Shown here: one piece after another, positions 16,597-25,698 of the stretch
Numbering within the stretch: the first letter of the stretch is position 1
Layout of the letters: each line of letters begins with the position of its first letter
From: Cognatazoarcus sp050303815
Lineage (GTDB): Bacteria > Pseudomonadota > Gammaproteobacteria > Burkholderiales > Rhodocyclaceae
Direction of reading: 5' to 3'
DNA: 59,615 nt
Assembly: GCA_050303815.1 (NCBI GenBank)
Contig: JBNLCM010000150.1
Span: 1-59,615, forward strand
Notes under the pieces: model-generated
The model's input: the letters and a program-made list of their open reading frames with translations, nothing else
Databases searched by the model: none
Told to the model about the DNA's origin: nothing
Position numbers and translations under genes: made by a program

Positions 16597-16980
16597 ATGA
16601 ACGCTGCAGCATTCCTGTCGGTCGGACTGGGCGCGGCCTGCGGCGCGTGGCTCCGCTGGTGGCTGGGGACGCGATTCAACCCGGTGTTTGCCCACCTCCC
16701 CCTCGGCACGCTGATCGCCAACCTGAGTGGCGGCTACCTGATCGGTGTGGCCCTGGCGCTGTTCACCGCGCACCATGGCCTGCCCCACGAGCTGCGCCTG
16801 TTCGTGATCACGGGCTTCCTCGGTGCGCTCACGACCTTCTCCACCTTCTCGGCCGAAGTGGTGCAGCTGTTTCAGGCCGCCCAGTACGGTTGGGCGGTGT
16901 TGGCGGCGTCCGCGCACCTGCTGGGTTCGCTGAGCATGACGGCGCTCGGCTTCTGGACCATCGCCCGGCTTCAGACCTGA
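16597..16980 (+). CDS. crcB: fluoride ion channel CrcB/Fluc
   Basis: A 127-residue, four-helix membrane protein of the Fluc family, which works as a dual-topology dimer to export fluoride. Signature residues include GAACGAWLRWWL, GTLIANLSGGYLIG (conserved Asn) and TGFLGALTTFSTFS (the conserved GxxGxxTTFSTF Na+/Phe-box region). Length is normal. The next gene, hrpA, overlaps its stop (TGATG). No fluoride riboswitch is visible in the 119 bases upstream. Confidence 0.95.
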   Translation: MNAAAFLSVGLGAACGAWLRWWLGTRFNPVFAHLPLGTLIANLSGGYLIGVALALFTAHHGLPHELRLFVITGFLGALTTFSTFSAEVVQLFQAAQYGWAVLAASAHLLGSLSMTALGFWTIARLQT

Positions 16981-19900
16981 TGTCGCAGGATCCGTTCACC
17001 CTGCTCGAGACCTGCCTCTCGGTCGACCGGCCGCGCCTGCGCAAGCGCCTGCGAGGGCTGCGCCAGCGGCCGAAGACCCTGGACGAGCTGCCAGAGGCCC
17101 TGCGACAGGACCTCTGCGCATCGGCGGCGGCTTTTGCCGCCCGACTGGCCCAGCTGCCCCGACCGGAGTTTCCGCCAGAGCTCCCCGTCAATCAACGGCG
17201 GGACGAGATTGCCGCAGCGATTCGCGACAACCCCGTGGTGATCATCTGTGGCGAGACCGGCTCGGGCAAGACCACCCAGCTGCCCAAGATCTGCCTGGAC
17301 ATCGGTCGTGGCGCCAGCGGGCTGATCGGGCATACCCAGCCGCGGCGCCTGGCCGCGCGGGCCACCGCCAGCCGCATTGCGCAGGAGCTGGGGAGCGAGC
17401 TCGGGCAGAGTGTCGGCTACAAGATCCGCTTTACGGATCGCCTGTCGGCGAACAGCCACATCAAGCTGATGACCGATGGCATCCTGCTGGCCGAGACCCA
17501 GGGCGATCCGTTGTTGTCGGCCTACGACACGCTGATCCTCGATGAGGCGCATGAGCGCAGCCTGAACATCGATTTCCTGCTCGGGTTTCTCCGCAAGCTG
17601 TTGCCGAAGCGGCCTGACCTGAAGCTGATCGTGACCTCGGCGACACTCGACGCGGACCGCTTTGCACGGCATTTTGCGGATCGCACCGGCCGGCCGGCGC
17701 CCGTCCTGGAGGTGTCGGGACGCCTGTACCCGATCGAGGTCCGCTATCGGCCGGTTGAAGAGGGATCGAAGGACGACGCTCGCGGCGCCCGACGCAAGGG
17801 CGCCGACCTGATGGATGCGATCGTCGACGCCGTGGATGAGGCGCAACGCTGTGGTCCCGGCGACGTCCTCGTCTTCCTGCCCGGGGAGCGGGAGATCCGC
17901 GAAGCGGCCGAAGCCTTGCGCAAGGCCCATCACGCAGCCAGCACCGAGATCCTGCCCCTGTTCGCGCGGCAGTCGGCGCAGGAGCAGTCCCGCGTGTTTT
18001 CCGCCAGCCGCGGGCGGCGGGTCGTGCTGGCGACCAACGTGGCCGAGACCTCGCTGACGGTGCCGGGCATCCGTTACGTGGTCGATAGCGGGCTGGCCCG
18101 GGTCAAGCGCTATTCGCACCGCAACAAGGTCGAGCAGCTCCAGGTGGAGCCGGTGGCCCAGTCGGCCGCAAGCCAGCGGGCTGGCCGCTGTGGCCGGGTC
18201 GCCGACGGGGTCTGTCTGCGCCTCTATGGCGAGGACGACTTCGTGCAGCGGCCGGCCCACACCGATCCGGAGCTGTTGCGGTCATCCCTTGCCGGCGTGA
18301 TCCTGCGGATGAAGTCCCTGCAGCTGGGCGAGGTTGGTGACTTCCCGTTTCTCGACATGCCTGCCGACAAGATGGTGTCGGACGGCTACAACCTGCTGGC
18401 CGAGCTGGGTGCGGTGGATGACAGCCCGGCACGTCACCTGACGGAGATCGGCCAGGCACTCGCCCGGCTGCCCCTCGACCCCAAGATCGGCCGCATGATC
18501 CTGGCCGCCCGCGATCGCGGGTGCCTGACCGAGATGCTCGTCATCGCGTCGGCCCTGTCGGTTCAGGATCCGCGGGAGCGCCCCCAGGATGCGGCCGCGG
18601 CGGCCGACCAGGCGCACGCGCGCTTCCGCGGCGGCGAGCGGGACCAGCGCTCGGAGTTTCTCTGGTACCTCAATGCCTGGAAGGCATGGGGCGAGGTGCA
18701 GCGACACGAGACCGGCAGCAAGCAGAAGACCTGGTGCCGCCAGCACTTTCTGTCGTGGCTGCGCCTGCGCGAGTGGCGCGATGTCCACAACCAGCTATCG
18801 ACCCTGTGCGCCGAGCATGGCTGGAAGGGCAACGCCCTGCCCGCCGACTATGAACAGATCCACAAGGCGCTGCTGGCCGGCCTGCTGGGCAATGTCGGCT
18901 GTCGCATCGAGGATGCCACCGGGCCTCAGGCAGGTGCCTATCTGGGTGCGCGCGGCATCAAGTTCTGGCCCCATCCGGGATCGGGTCTGGCGCGCAAGGC
19001 GGGCAAGTGGATCGTGGCGGCCGAGCTCGTCGAGACCTCGCGGCTGTTCGGTCGCTGCCTCGCGCGGATCGAGCCGGAGTGGCTCGAAGAGGTGGGCGCC
19101 CACCTGGTCAGGCGGCATGTCTTCGATCCCCACTGGGAGAAGGCGCAGGGGGCTGTCCGGGCCTGGGAGAGCGGGACCATGCATGGTCTCGTGCTGTATC
19201 CCCGGCGCTCGGTGGGTTACGACCGGGTGGACCCCGCACTGTGCCGGGAGTTATTGATCCGTGACGGACTGATCGGCGGCGAGATCACCGAGTCGGCTGC
19301 GCGCCGGATGGCTTTCCTCCAGCACAACCGGCGGATGGTGGCCGAAGTCGAACGCCTCGAGCACAAGTCGCGGCGGCCGGACGTGCTGGTGGATGAGGCC
19401 CTGATCTTCGCCTTCTACGATGCCAAGCTGCCGTCGGACGTCGTCGATGTCGTCAGCTTTGAGCGCTGGCGCAAGGGGGCCGAGCGGGACGACGCGAAGG
19501 GCCTGTTCCTCAGTCGGGACCAGCTCATGCGCCACGAGGCCGAGGGCATCACGACCAACCGCTTCCCCGCCGCGATGATGGTGCTTGGTCAGTCCCTCAA
19601 GCTCAGCTACCTGCACCAGCCGGGCGACGCCGACGATGGCGTGACGCTGACGGTGCCGCTGGCCATGCTCAACCAGGTCCCGGCGGCCCGTTGCGAGTGG
19701 CTGGTGCCCGGGCTGCTCGAGGAAAAGGTGACGGCCCTGTTGCGGACCGTGCCGCAGAAGCATCGGCACCGCCTTCAACCGATCGCCGCCAGTACGGCCG
19801 ATTTCATCGCCCGGGTCGAGGCGGGTGAGATCGGGCGGGATGTGCCACTCCAGAAAGCGCTGCAAGGATTCGTCGAGTCGCGGGTGAGCCTGAAGCTGCC

Positions 19901-21008
19901 AGTCGAGAGTTTCCGCCCAGAGAACCTCAATCCGCACTGCTTCATGAACTTTCGCGTCATTGACGAGCACGGCCGGACGCTCGGGCAGTCGCGCAACCTG
20001 TCGGAGTTGCGGGCGCGATTCCATGGCAGCATCGCGGCCGCGTTCGAAAAGGCGCAGATCCGCCCCGAGGCCCTACCCGCCGTAGAAGAGCCGGCAGGCG
20101 CGGAGGTGGTCGAGATGCCGCAGCGGGGCGAGCGGGGCAGCATATCCGCGGTATCGCTGGAAGGGCTCACCGCGTGGACTTTCGGGGCGCTGCCTGAATT
20201 GCTGGAAGTGCGCGTCGGGAAGCGCGAGATCATCGGCTTCCCGGCGCTGCACGACGATGGGGATTCGGTCAGCTTGCGCCCCTACGACACGCCCGAGGAG
20301 GCGGCACGGGTCCACCGCCGGGGCCTGGCGCGCCTGTTCGCCCTTCACCTGAAGGATCAGGTCCGCGCCATCGAACGCCTGCCTGGGCTGCGTGAGCTTG
20401 CCCTGCAGTTCATGCCGTATGGCACCGAGGCCGAGCTCAAGACCCAGCTCGTGTCTGCCGCGCTGACGCGCAGTTGCCTGGTCGATCCGCTACCCGATTC
20501 GGCGGAGGCCTTCGAGGCGCGATGCCAGGCGGCCAAGCCCCGGATCACGTTGATCGCGCAGGAGTTCATGCGTCTGGCAGGGCAGGTGGCGACCGAGCAC
20601 GCCACGCTGCGCAAGCGGCTGGCACAGCTGAAGACCTTTCCGAAGGTCGTCGAGGATATTCAGGCTCAGCTCGATGCCCTGTTGCCCAGGGACTTTCTCA
20701 TCGCCGAGCCCTGGGAGCGACTGGCCCACTACCCGCGCTACCTGAAGGCCGGCGTGGCCCGAATTGACAAGCTGCGAAACAACCCGGAACGTGACGCCCA
20801 GCTGATGGCGGACTGGCAACGGCTTGCCCAGGCCTGGCAGCGGGAATGGCTGGCCAAGCGCAAGGCGGGTGTCGTGGAGCCGGCGCTGGAGGAGTTCCGC
20901 TGGCTGCTGGAGGAGTTGCGGGTGGGCCTCTTTGCCCAGGAACTGAAGACACCGATGCCCGTCAGCGTCAAGCGGCTCGGCAAGATCTGGGACAGCCGGC
21001 CCCGCTGA
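16980..21008 (+). CDS. hrpA: ATP-dependent RNA helicase HrpA
   Basis: A 1342-residue DEAH-box helicase, the size of E. coli HrpA, implicated in mRNA processing and ribosome rescue. Walker A GETGSGKTT starts at residue 91, DEAH is at 188-191, and SATLD, VFLPGEREIRE and the motif VI region QRAGRCGRV follow. The long C-terminal HA2/OB and DUF3418 part fills residues 600-1342. The start at 16980 overlaps the crcB stop; the longer frame from 16647 only reads through crcB out of frame. Confidence 0.95.
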   Translation: MSQDPFTLLETCLSVDRPRLRKRLRGLRQRPKTLDELPEALRQDLCASAAAFAARLAQLPRPEFPPELPVNQRRDEIAAAIRDNPVVIICGETGSGKTTQLPKICLDIGRGASGLIGHTQPRRLAARATASRIAQELGSELGQSVGYKIRFTDRLSANSHIKLMTDGILLAETQGDPLLSAYDTLILDEAHERSLNIDFLLGFLRKLLPKRPDLKLIVTSATLDADRFARHFADRTGRPAPVLEVSGRLYPIEVRYRPVEEGSKDDARGARRKGADLMDAIVDAVDEAQRCGPGDVLVFLPGEREIREAAEALRKAHHAASTEILPLFARQSAQEQSRVFSASRGRRVVLATNVAETSLTVPGIRYVVDSGLARVKRYSHRNKVEQLQVEPVAQSAASQRAGRCGRVADGVCLRLYGEDDFVQRPAHTDPELLRSSLAGVILRMKSLQLGEVGDFPFLDMPADKMVSDGYNLLAELGAVDDSPARHLTEIGQALARLPLDPKIGRMILAARDRGCLTEMLVIASALSVQDPRERPQDAAAAADQAHARFRGGERDQRSEFLWYLNAWKAWGEVQRHETGSKQKTWCRQHFLSWLRLREWRDVHNQLSTLCAEHGWKGNALPADYEQIHKALLAGLLGNVGCRIEDATGPQAGAYLGARGIKFWPHPGSGLARKAGKWIVAAELVETSRLFGRCLARIEPEWLEEVGAHLVRRHVFDPHWEKAQGAVRAWESGTMHGLVLYPRRSVGYDRVDPALCRELLIRDGLIGGEITESAARRMAFLQHNRRMVAEVERLEHKSRRPDVLVDEALIFAFYDAKLPSDVVDVVSFERWRKGAERDDAKGLFLSRDQLMRHEAEGITTNRFPAAMMVLGQSLKLSYLHQPGDADDGVTLTVPLAMLNQVPAARCEWLVPGLLEEKVTALLRTVPQKHRHRLQPIAASTADFIARVEAGEIGRDVPLQKALQGFVESRVSLKLPVESFRPENLNPHCFMNFRVIDEHGRTLGQSRNLSELRARFHGSIAAAFEKAQIRPEALPAVEEPAGAEVVEMPQRGERGSISAVSLEGLTAWTFGALPELLEVRVGKREIIGFPALHDDGDSVSLRPYDTPEEAARVHRRGLARLFALHLKDQVRAIERLPGLRELALQFMPYGTEAELKTQLVSAALTRSCLVDPLPDSAEAFEARCQAAKPRITLIAQEFMRLAGQVATEHATLRKRLAQLKTFPKVVEDIQAQLDALLPRDFLIAEPWERLAHYPRYLKAGVARIDKLRNNPERDAQLMADWQRLAQAWQREWLAKRKAGVVEPALEEFRWLLEELRVGLFAQELKTPMPVSVKRLGKIWDSRPR

Positions 21009-21015
21009 GTCGCCC

Positions 21016-22065
21016 TCAGACGGCCAGATCGATCTGCTGGACCAGGCCGGCGCTGCCGTCCTCGTTCAGGTAGACAGCGGATGATCGCAGGGCGCCCAGC
21101 GTATGGCCCTCCCCGTCCTGCAGGGCAAAGGGCGTGCGCGCCGAAGCGGTCCGGATGGCGCCGACACCGGCTTCTGCCAGACCCTGCAACGCGCCGTCGG
21201 GGTGCCAGATCTGTAGCCGTTCAAAGGCCGGGTCGGCTTCATCGATCCAGCCATTGCCATCCCCGTCGAGGGCTGCCAACTCGTCGAATCCGTTGCCGCT
21301 GGTCGGGCCGAACAGTTCGCGGCCATCGTCCACCTGGCCGTTGCCATTGCGATCGAGCACCAGGTAGCCGCTACCTGCCGTGAGCCGCGCGACCGATTCG
21401 GCTGACCCGTCGGCGTCGAGGTCGAAGCGCATCCGTTCGGCGAGCAGCGACGCCCCCCGACCATCGAAATTGAGGACGAGCGGATCTTCCATGGCCGCAT
21501 CGCCGGCGCGGATCTCGGTTCGCGATTCGCGGACGAGGTGGCTGTCGAGGGACAGGTTGACTTCGAAGCGAATGGCCCGGCCGTCCGCGGTCGTGACCTG
21601 TCCGCGGGCGGAAAATGCCAGGGATTGCGCCTGCTCGACCCGTTCCACTCGCTCATAGACAATCCCGAAACCCGACCGCCCGAAGCCGGCCAAGGTCTCC
21701 CGTGGTGTGTCCACGCTGGCCTCCGCGGCCTCCATCGCGTCGTCCGTGTTCAGTTCGCTCGGGTCGAAGACTACGATGCGCCGGCCCGTCAGCATCTCGG
21801 CGAGCGCCTTGAGGAGCGAGGTGGCCAACTGGGCGATGTCCGGCTCATGCCCGTCGCAGCGTGTGGCGGTCGGCTCGGTGCCCCGGGTCGACGGGGCCGT
21901 CGGCAGTCCCGACGGCAGCGGCTCGGGGGCGGGCCGGGTTCGCCGGCCCCCTTCGGCGCGCCCGGGGGGCTCACCGACCCAGGTCCGCAGGTTCTCCCGC
22001 ACGGACCGCTCGCTGTGCTGGCGGTGCCGAACCCCGATCTCCATGTCGCTGCCCTTGATCTGCAT
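21016..22065 (-). CDS. conserved protein with EF-hand-like calcium loops
   Basis: A 349-residue protein of unknown function. Residues 1-35 contain ENLRTWVG, followed by a Pro/Gly-rich linker and then a domain with beta-rich segments (LSLDSHLVRESR). Three Asp/Asn-rich calcium-type loops follow: DLDADGSAE, DRNGNGQVDDGRELFG and DGDGNGWIDEADPAF. No signal peptide is visible. The start is uncertain: Met at 22065 (MQIKGSD) looks best, but the ATG at 22095 and an ATG at 22044 are in frame. The gene is divergent from a hybrid kinase gene 198 bases away, so the two may share a control region. Its 3' end abuts the convergent hrpA with a 7-base gap. Confidence 0.65.
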   Translation of the reverse strand: MQIKGSDMEIGVRHRQHSERSVRENLRTWVGEPPGRAEGGRRTRPAPEPLPSGLPTAPSTRGTEPTATRCDGHEPDIAQLATSLLKALAEMLTGRRIVVFDPSELNTDDAMEAAEASVDTPRETLAGFGRSGFGIVYERVERVEQAQSLAFSARGQVTTADGRAIRFEVNLSLDSHLVRESRTEIRAGDAAMEDPLVLNFDGRGASLLAERMRFDLDADGSAESVARLTAGSGYLVLDRNGNGQVDDGRELFGPTSGNGFDELAALDGDGNGWIDEADPAFERLQIWHPDGALQGLAEAGVGAIRTASARTPFALQDGEGHTLGALRSSAVYLNEDGSAGLVQQIDLAV

Positions 22066-22191
22066 GGCCTGCCCCGACGGTCCCGATGCCTTCATGAACG
22101 ACCGAGGCGGCGATCCGCTTGATCCGGCGCCGACGAGCGGCCGGCGTTGTCCGCTGCGGACCTTTTGGGCATGCAAAATCGACATCGTGTG

Positions 22192-22218
22192 TTACTTTTT
22201 TTCTTTTCATGCCGTAAG
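22192..22218 (+). promoter_or_regulatory. weak sigma28-like promoter / T-rich leader of the orphan hybrid kinase
   Basis: In the 198-bp divergent spacer, TTACTTTT (22192-22199) and GCCGTAAG (22211-22218) are 11 bases apart, each matching 5 of 8 of the sigma28 consensus. The stretch 22160-22240 is clearly more AT-rich than its surroundings, with two long T-runs. It is a weak call and may simply be an AT-rich upstream region. Confidence 0.2.
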
Positions 22219-22263
22219 TATTTTTTTGGTGAATCCACTCCTCGCCTGTCCCAAGCGAATTCC

Positions 22264-24927
22264 ATGACCGCGCCAGCCAACGCAGATACGGCACCCCGAT
22301 CCCCCGCTCAGCCGGCGCCCGCCCGGGCTTTCGGCATCCTGCCCCACAAGGCGGTCATCTTCCTGGCCGCCTTCGTCAGCCTTTCGGCCCTGCTCGCGAT
22401 CTTTGGCTATGACTACTACCTCACGCGGGGGCAGCGGATCGAGGAAGGGCGCCGGCAGGCGACGGACTACGGGCACATCTTCGCGGAGCATGCGGCGCGC
22501 AGCCTGTACGCGGTGGATGCGATCGCCAACGAGATGCGGCTCGCCATCCAGAATGCGCCGGACTGGGCCGCCTGGGCGGAGTCCCGTGGCCATGAACTGC
22601 TCGCGCGGCGCAAGACGGGCGCCCTCCCGCAGCTGCGCGACTTCGTCGTGTTCGACCGGGACGGCGAGCAGCGCTTCCATTCGTCCCTGTTTCCGGCGCC
22701 CCGCCTCAACGTCACGTCGCGCCCGTACTTTCAGGCCTTGTCCAGCGGCGTCCAGCGGATGCGTTGGGGGCCGTTCCTGGGAGGCAATACCGGCCGTCTC
22801 ACCTACGCCCTGACGCTACGGATCAACGACGAAGATGGCGCCTTTTCCGGCGTGATGTTCTCGGCCATCGAGCCGAAGTACTTCGATACGCTGTGCGACA
22901 AGGTCCGACTGTCCGACGATTTCGAGATTGCGCTGGCGAACGATGAAGGGAAGATCATTGCGGCGTGCAACCTGTCTGACGGAGAAGGCACCGTCCGTCG
23001 GGTGCGCGACGTGGGGTCGGCGCTGGCCGGGGGGCGCTTTGGCGACACCTGGCACGAGATGGGCTGGCAGCGCTCGGCAGGCTACATCTTCGAGCGCCTC
23101 CCGGTGCCGGGTTTCCCCGAGATGGCGGTGTTCACCGCAGTGTCCGAGGCGTCCTTGCTGAGTGCGTGGCAGGCTCGCCAGAGCCGCGTGACGATGATGG
23201 TGGCGGGCTCCGGTCTCGTGATCCTGGCCTGTTTCCTGTACCTGTTCTCCCAGTACTCCCGAATCGAAGCCGTTGCGAGCGAGAATCGCGCGACGCTCGA
23301 GTCGCGCGTCCGCAAGGCGACCGCCGCGCTGCAGGTCAAGATTCGCGAGGCGGAGAGCGCCAACCATGCCAAGAGCGCATTCCTGGCGAACATGAGCCAT
23401 GAAATCCGGACGCCGATGAACAGCGTGCTGGGGATGGCGCATCTGGCCCTCAACACGCCGCTCTCGCCGGCGCAGCGCGACTACCTCGAGAAGATCCGGA
23501 TCTCGGGCGAACACCTGCTCGGCATCATCGACGACATCCTAGATTTCTCGAAGATCGAGGCAGGCAAGCTGATGCTCGAGCATTCAACCTTCTCGATCGC
23601 GGAGTTGATCGAGGGGCTGACCGTCATGGTCGGTCCGCGTGCCGAGAGCAAAGGCCTGGAGTTTCGCGTCGATGTGGACAACCGGGTGCCAAGGCGCCTG
23701 CGTGGTGACCTTTTGCGGGTCAGCCAGATCCTCCTCAACTACGCCAATAATGCGGTCAAGTTCACGGATGCCGGCTCGGTGACCGTGCGCATCTCAGTAA
23801 CGGCCGACCGGGGCTCCGAGGTCCAGTTGCGCTGCGAGGTGACGGATACCGGCATTGGCCTGGTCCGGGCCGAGGTGGACAAGCTGTTCCATCCGTTCCA
23901 CCAGGCGGATACCTCCACCACGCGCCAGTTCGGTGGCACCGGGCTCGGTCTTGCCATCAGCAAGCAACTGGGCGAGCTGATGGGCGGAGAAGTGGGCGTG
24001 GACAGCACGCCCGGCGTGGGGTCCACCTTCTGGTTCAGCTGCTGGCTGGAGCGCGACGTGCTGGCCGAGGTCGACCGCCTGGACGGCGTGGTGCCGCAGG
24101 ATGCTCCCGAGGGCGCGGGCATGCGGACGGGGCAAACCCTAGAGGGCTGCCGGGTCTTGCTGGCCGAAGACAACGACTTCAACCAGCAAGTCGCTGCCGA
24201 GATGCTCGAGCAGGTCGGGATCACCGTGTTTCTCGCAAGCAACGGCGCCGACGCGCTGGATGTCCTTGCACGCGAGACGGTTGATTGCGTGTTGATGGAT
24301 GTCCAGATGCCTCGCATGGATGGACATGAGGCGACGCGTCGCATCCGGCGCGTCGCGGGACTCGAGCACCTTTGCGTGATCGCGATGACGGCCAATGCGA
24401 GCAATGAAGACCGTCAAGCCTGCCTGGACGCAGGCATGGATGACTTCCTGACGAAGCCCATCCGGCCCGAGCAGCTCTACCGTACGCTGGCTCACTGGAT
24501 CGGAGGAACCGGCGCTGCGTCGTCGCGCGCCGATTTGGCGTTGGCGGTCGCTGTGCCGCAGATGGCTGCGGATGGCGAAGTGGACCTCGCCGTCTTCGAT
24601 CGCCTTGGGGGCGGTGATCGGGAACGGGCGTCGCGATTTGCCCAGGCCTTCGTCAATAGCCTGGAGGAAGCCGTGCGAGAGTGCGGCAAAGCCCATGCGG
24701 AGGGCGATACGGCCACATTGCGAGAGGTGGGGCACCGGATCAAGTCGACCGCGCGGTGGGTCGAGGCCGAGCCGCTGGCCGTCGCCTGCGAAACCCTCGA
24801 AAAGGCCTGCAAGGCGGGCAGTGACGACGAGGCGCTGCAATTGGCTGCGGCCTTGCGCGACCGCTTCGAACGGGCGGCCTGCCAGGTTCGCAGTGGGCTG
24901 CTCTCCGCTGGCGGCACGGCGGGCTAG
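22264..24927 (+). CDS. orphan hybrid sensor histidine kinase with Cache-like sensor, REC and Hpt
   Basis: An 887-residue membrane kinase. TM1 lies at about 27-46, a large periplasmic domain at about 50-305 (RPYFQALSSG, GPFLGGNTGRLTYALTLRI and SAIEPKYF are typical of double Cache sensors), TM2 at about 309-330, HisKA with His379 in MSHEIRTPMNS, HATPase at about 480-590 (GTGLGLAISKQL), REC at 625-745 (Asp679 in VLMDVQMP, Lys in LTKPI) and Hpt at 775-870 (His824 in VGHRIKST). No response regulator with an output domain is next to it, so its final target is elsewhere. Double Cache sensors often bind amino acids or organic acids. It runs head to tail into the convergent pxpA with no gap. Confidence 0.9.
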   Translation: MTAPANADTAPRSPAQPAPARAFGILPHKAVIFLAAFVSLSALLAIFGYDYYLTRGQRIEEGRRQATDYGHIFAEHAARSLYAVDAIANEMRLAIQNAPDWAAWAESRGHELLARRKTGALPQLRDFVVFDRDGEQRFHSSLFPAPRLNVTSRPYFQALSSGVQRMRWGPFLGGNTGRLTYALTLRINDEDGAFSGVMFSAIEPKYFDTLCDKVRLSDDFEIALANDEGKIIAACNLSDGEGTVRRVRDVGSALAGGRFGDTWHEMGWQRSAGYIFERLPVPGFPEMAVFTAVSEASLLSAWQARQSRVTMMVAGSGLVILACFLYLFSQYSRIEAVASENRATLESRVRKATAALQVKIREAESANHAKSAFLANMSHEIRTPMNSVLGMAHLALNTPLSPAQRDYLEKIRISGEHLLGIIDDILDFSKIEAGKLMLEHSTFSIAELIEGLTVMVGPRAESKGLEFRVDVDNRVPRRLRGDLLRVSQILLNYANNAVKFTDAGSVTVRISVTADRGSEVQLRCEVTDTGIGLVRAEVDKLFHPFHQADTSTTRQFGGTGLGLAISKQLGELMGGEVGVDSTPGVGSTFWFSCWLERDVLAEVDRLDGVVPQDAPEGAGMRTGQTLEGCRVLLAEDNDFNQQVAAEMLEQVGITVFLASNGADALDVLARETVDCVLMDVQMPRMDGHEATRRIRRVAGLEHLCVIAMTANASNEDRQACLDAGMDDFLTKPIRPEQLYRTLAHWIGGTGAASSRADLALAVAVPQMAADGEVDLAVFDRLGGGDRERASRFAQAFVNSLEEAVRECGKAHAEGDTATLREVGHRIKSTARWVEAEPLAVACETLEKACKAGSDDEALQLAAALRDRFERAACQVRSGLLSAGGTAG

Positions 24928-25698
24928 CTAGCCGCTCGCCAGGTCATCGAGCGGCGCCAGCGCGTGGCCTGCGGACAGCAGGCCCTGCCGGAGCGTGGCA
25001 GCCATCGTAACCGCGGCAGGGCTGTCGCCGTGGACGCAGATGCTGTGAATCGGGGTCGGCAGGCAGTGTCCCGCGTCCGTGACGAGCCCGCCGCGCGACA
25101 GCATCGCCAGAACGTGTTCGATGGCCTCGGCGGCGTCATGGATAACCGCTCCCGGTAGCGTGCGGGACTGGAGCTGGCCATCTTCCGCATAGCGTCGGTC
25201 GGCGAAAATCTCGATTGCGACGCGCATTCCCGCATCCCGGCCCGCGCGGGCCAGCTCGGAACAGGCCGGGGCGAGCAGGATCAGATGCGGGTCGCAGGCG
25301 CGGATGGCCTGCACCACGCAGGTGGCCAGCGCCCTGTCCGCGCATGCCGCGTTGCTGAGCGCGCCGTGGGGCTTGACGTGGCTTAGCGGCCAGCCTTCGA
25401 CGCGTGCCACGCCGGCCAGGGCCGAAATCTGGTAGATCAGCAGGTCTTCGAGCGCCTCGCCGGTGATGTCCATGTGCCGGCGGCCGAAGCCGACGAGATC
25501 CGGGTAAGCGGGGTGCGCACCGACCGACACGCGTTGCGCACGGGCCGCGCGGATTGTCCGTCGCATGATCGTCGGGTCGCCGGCGTGGAAGCCGCACGCG
25601 ATGCTCGCGCTGTCGAGCGACGGGAGTAAGGCGTCGTCGTCGCCCATGGTCCAGGCGCCGAACGATTCGCCGAGGTCGGCATTGAGGTTCAGTTTCAT
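24928..25698 (-). CDS. pxpA: 5-oxoprolinase subunit A (LamB/YcsF family)
   Basis: A 256-residue PxpA. With PxpB and PxpC it forms the ATP-dependent bacterial 5-oxoprolinase, which opens 5-oxoproline to glutamate. Family motifs are LNADLGESFGAW at the N-terminus, ASIACGFHAGDP, VGAHPAYPDLVGFGRR, HVKPHGALSN and a C-terminal ICVHGD. It is the last gene of the operon pxpB-pxpC-pxpA; its ATG overlaps the pxpC stop (ATGA). The convergent hybrid kinase gene ends on the adjacent base. Confidence 0.94.
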   Translation of the reverse strand: MKLNLNADLGESFGAWTMGDDDALLPSLDSASIACGFHAGDPTIMRRTIRAARAQRVSVGAHPAYPDLVGFGRRHMDITGEALEDLLIYQISALAGVARVEGWPLSHVKPHGALSNAACADRALATCVVQAIRACDPHLILLAPACSELARAGRDAGMRVAIEIFADRRYAEDGQLQSRTLPGAVIHDAAEAIEHVLAMLSRGGLVTDAGHCLPTPIHSICVHGDSPAAVTMAATLRQGLLSAGHALAPLDDLASG

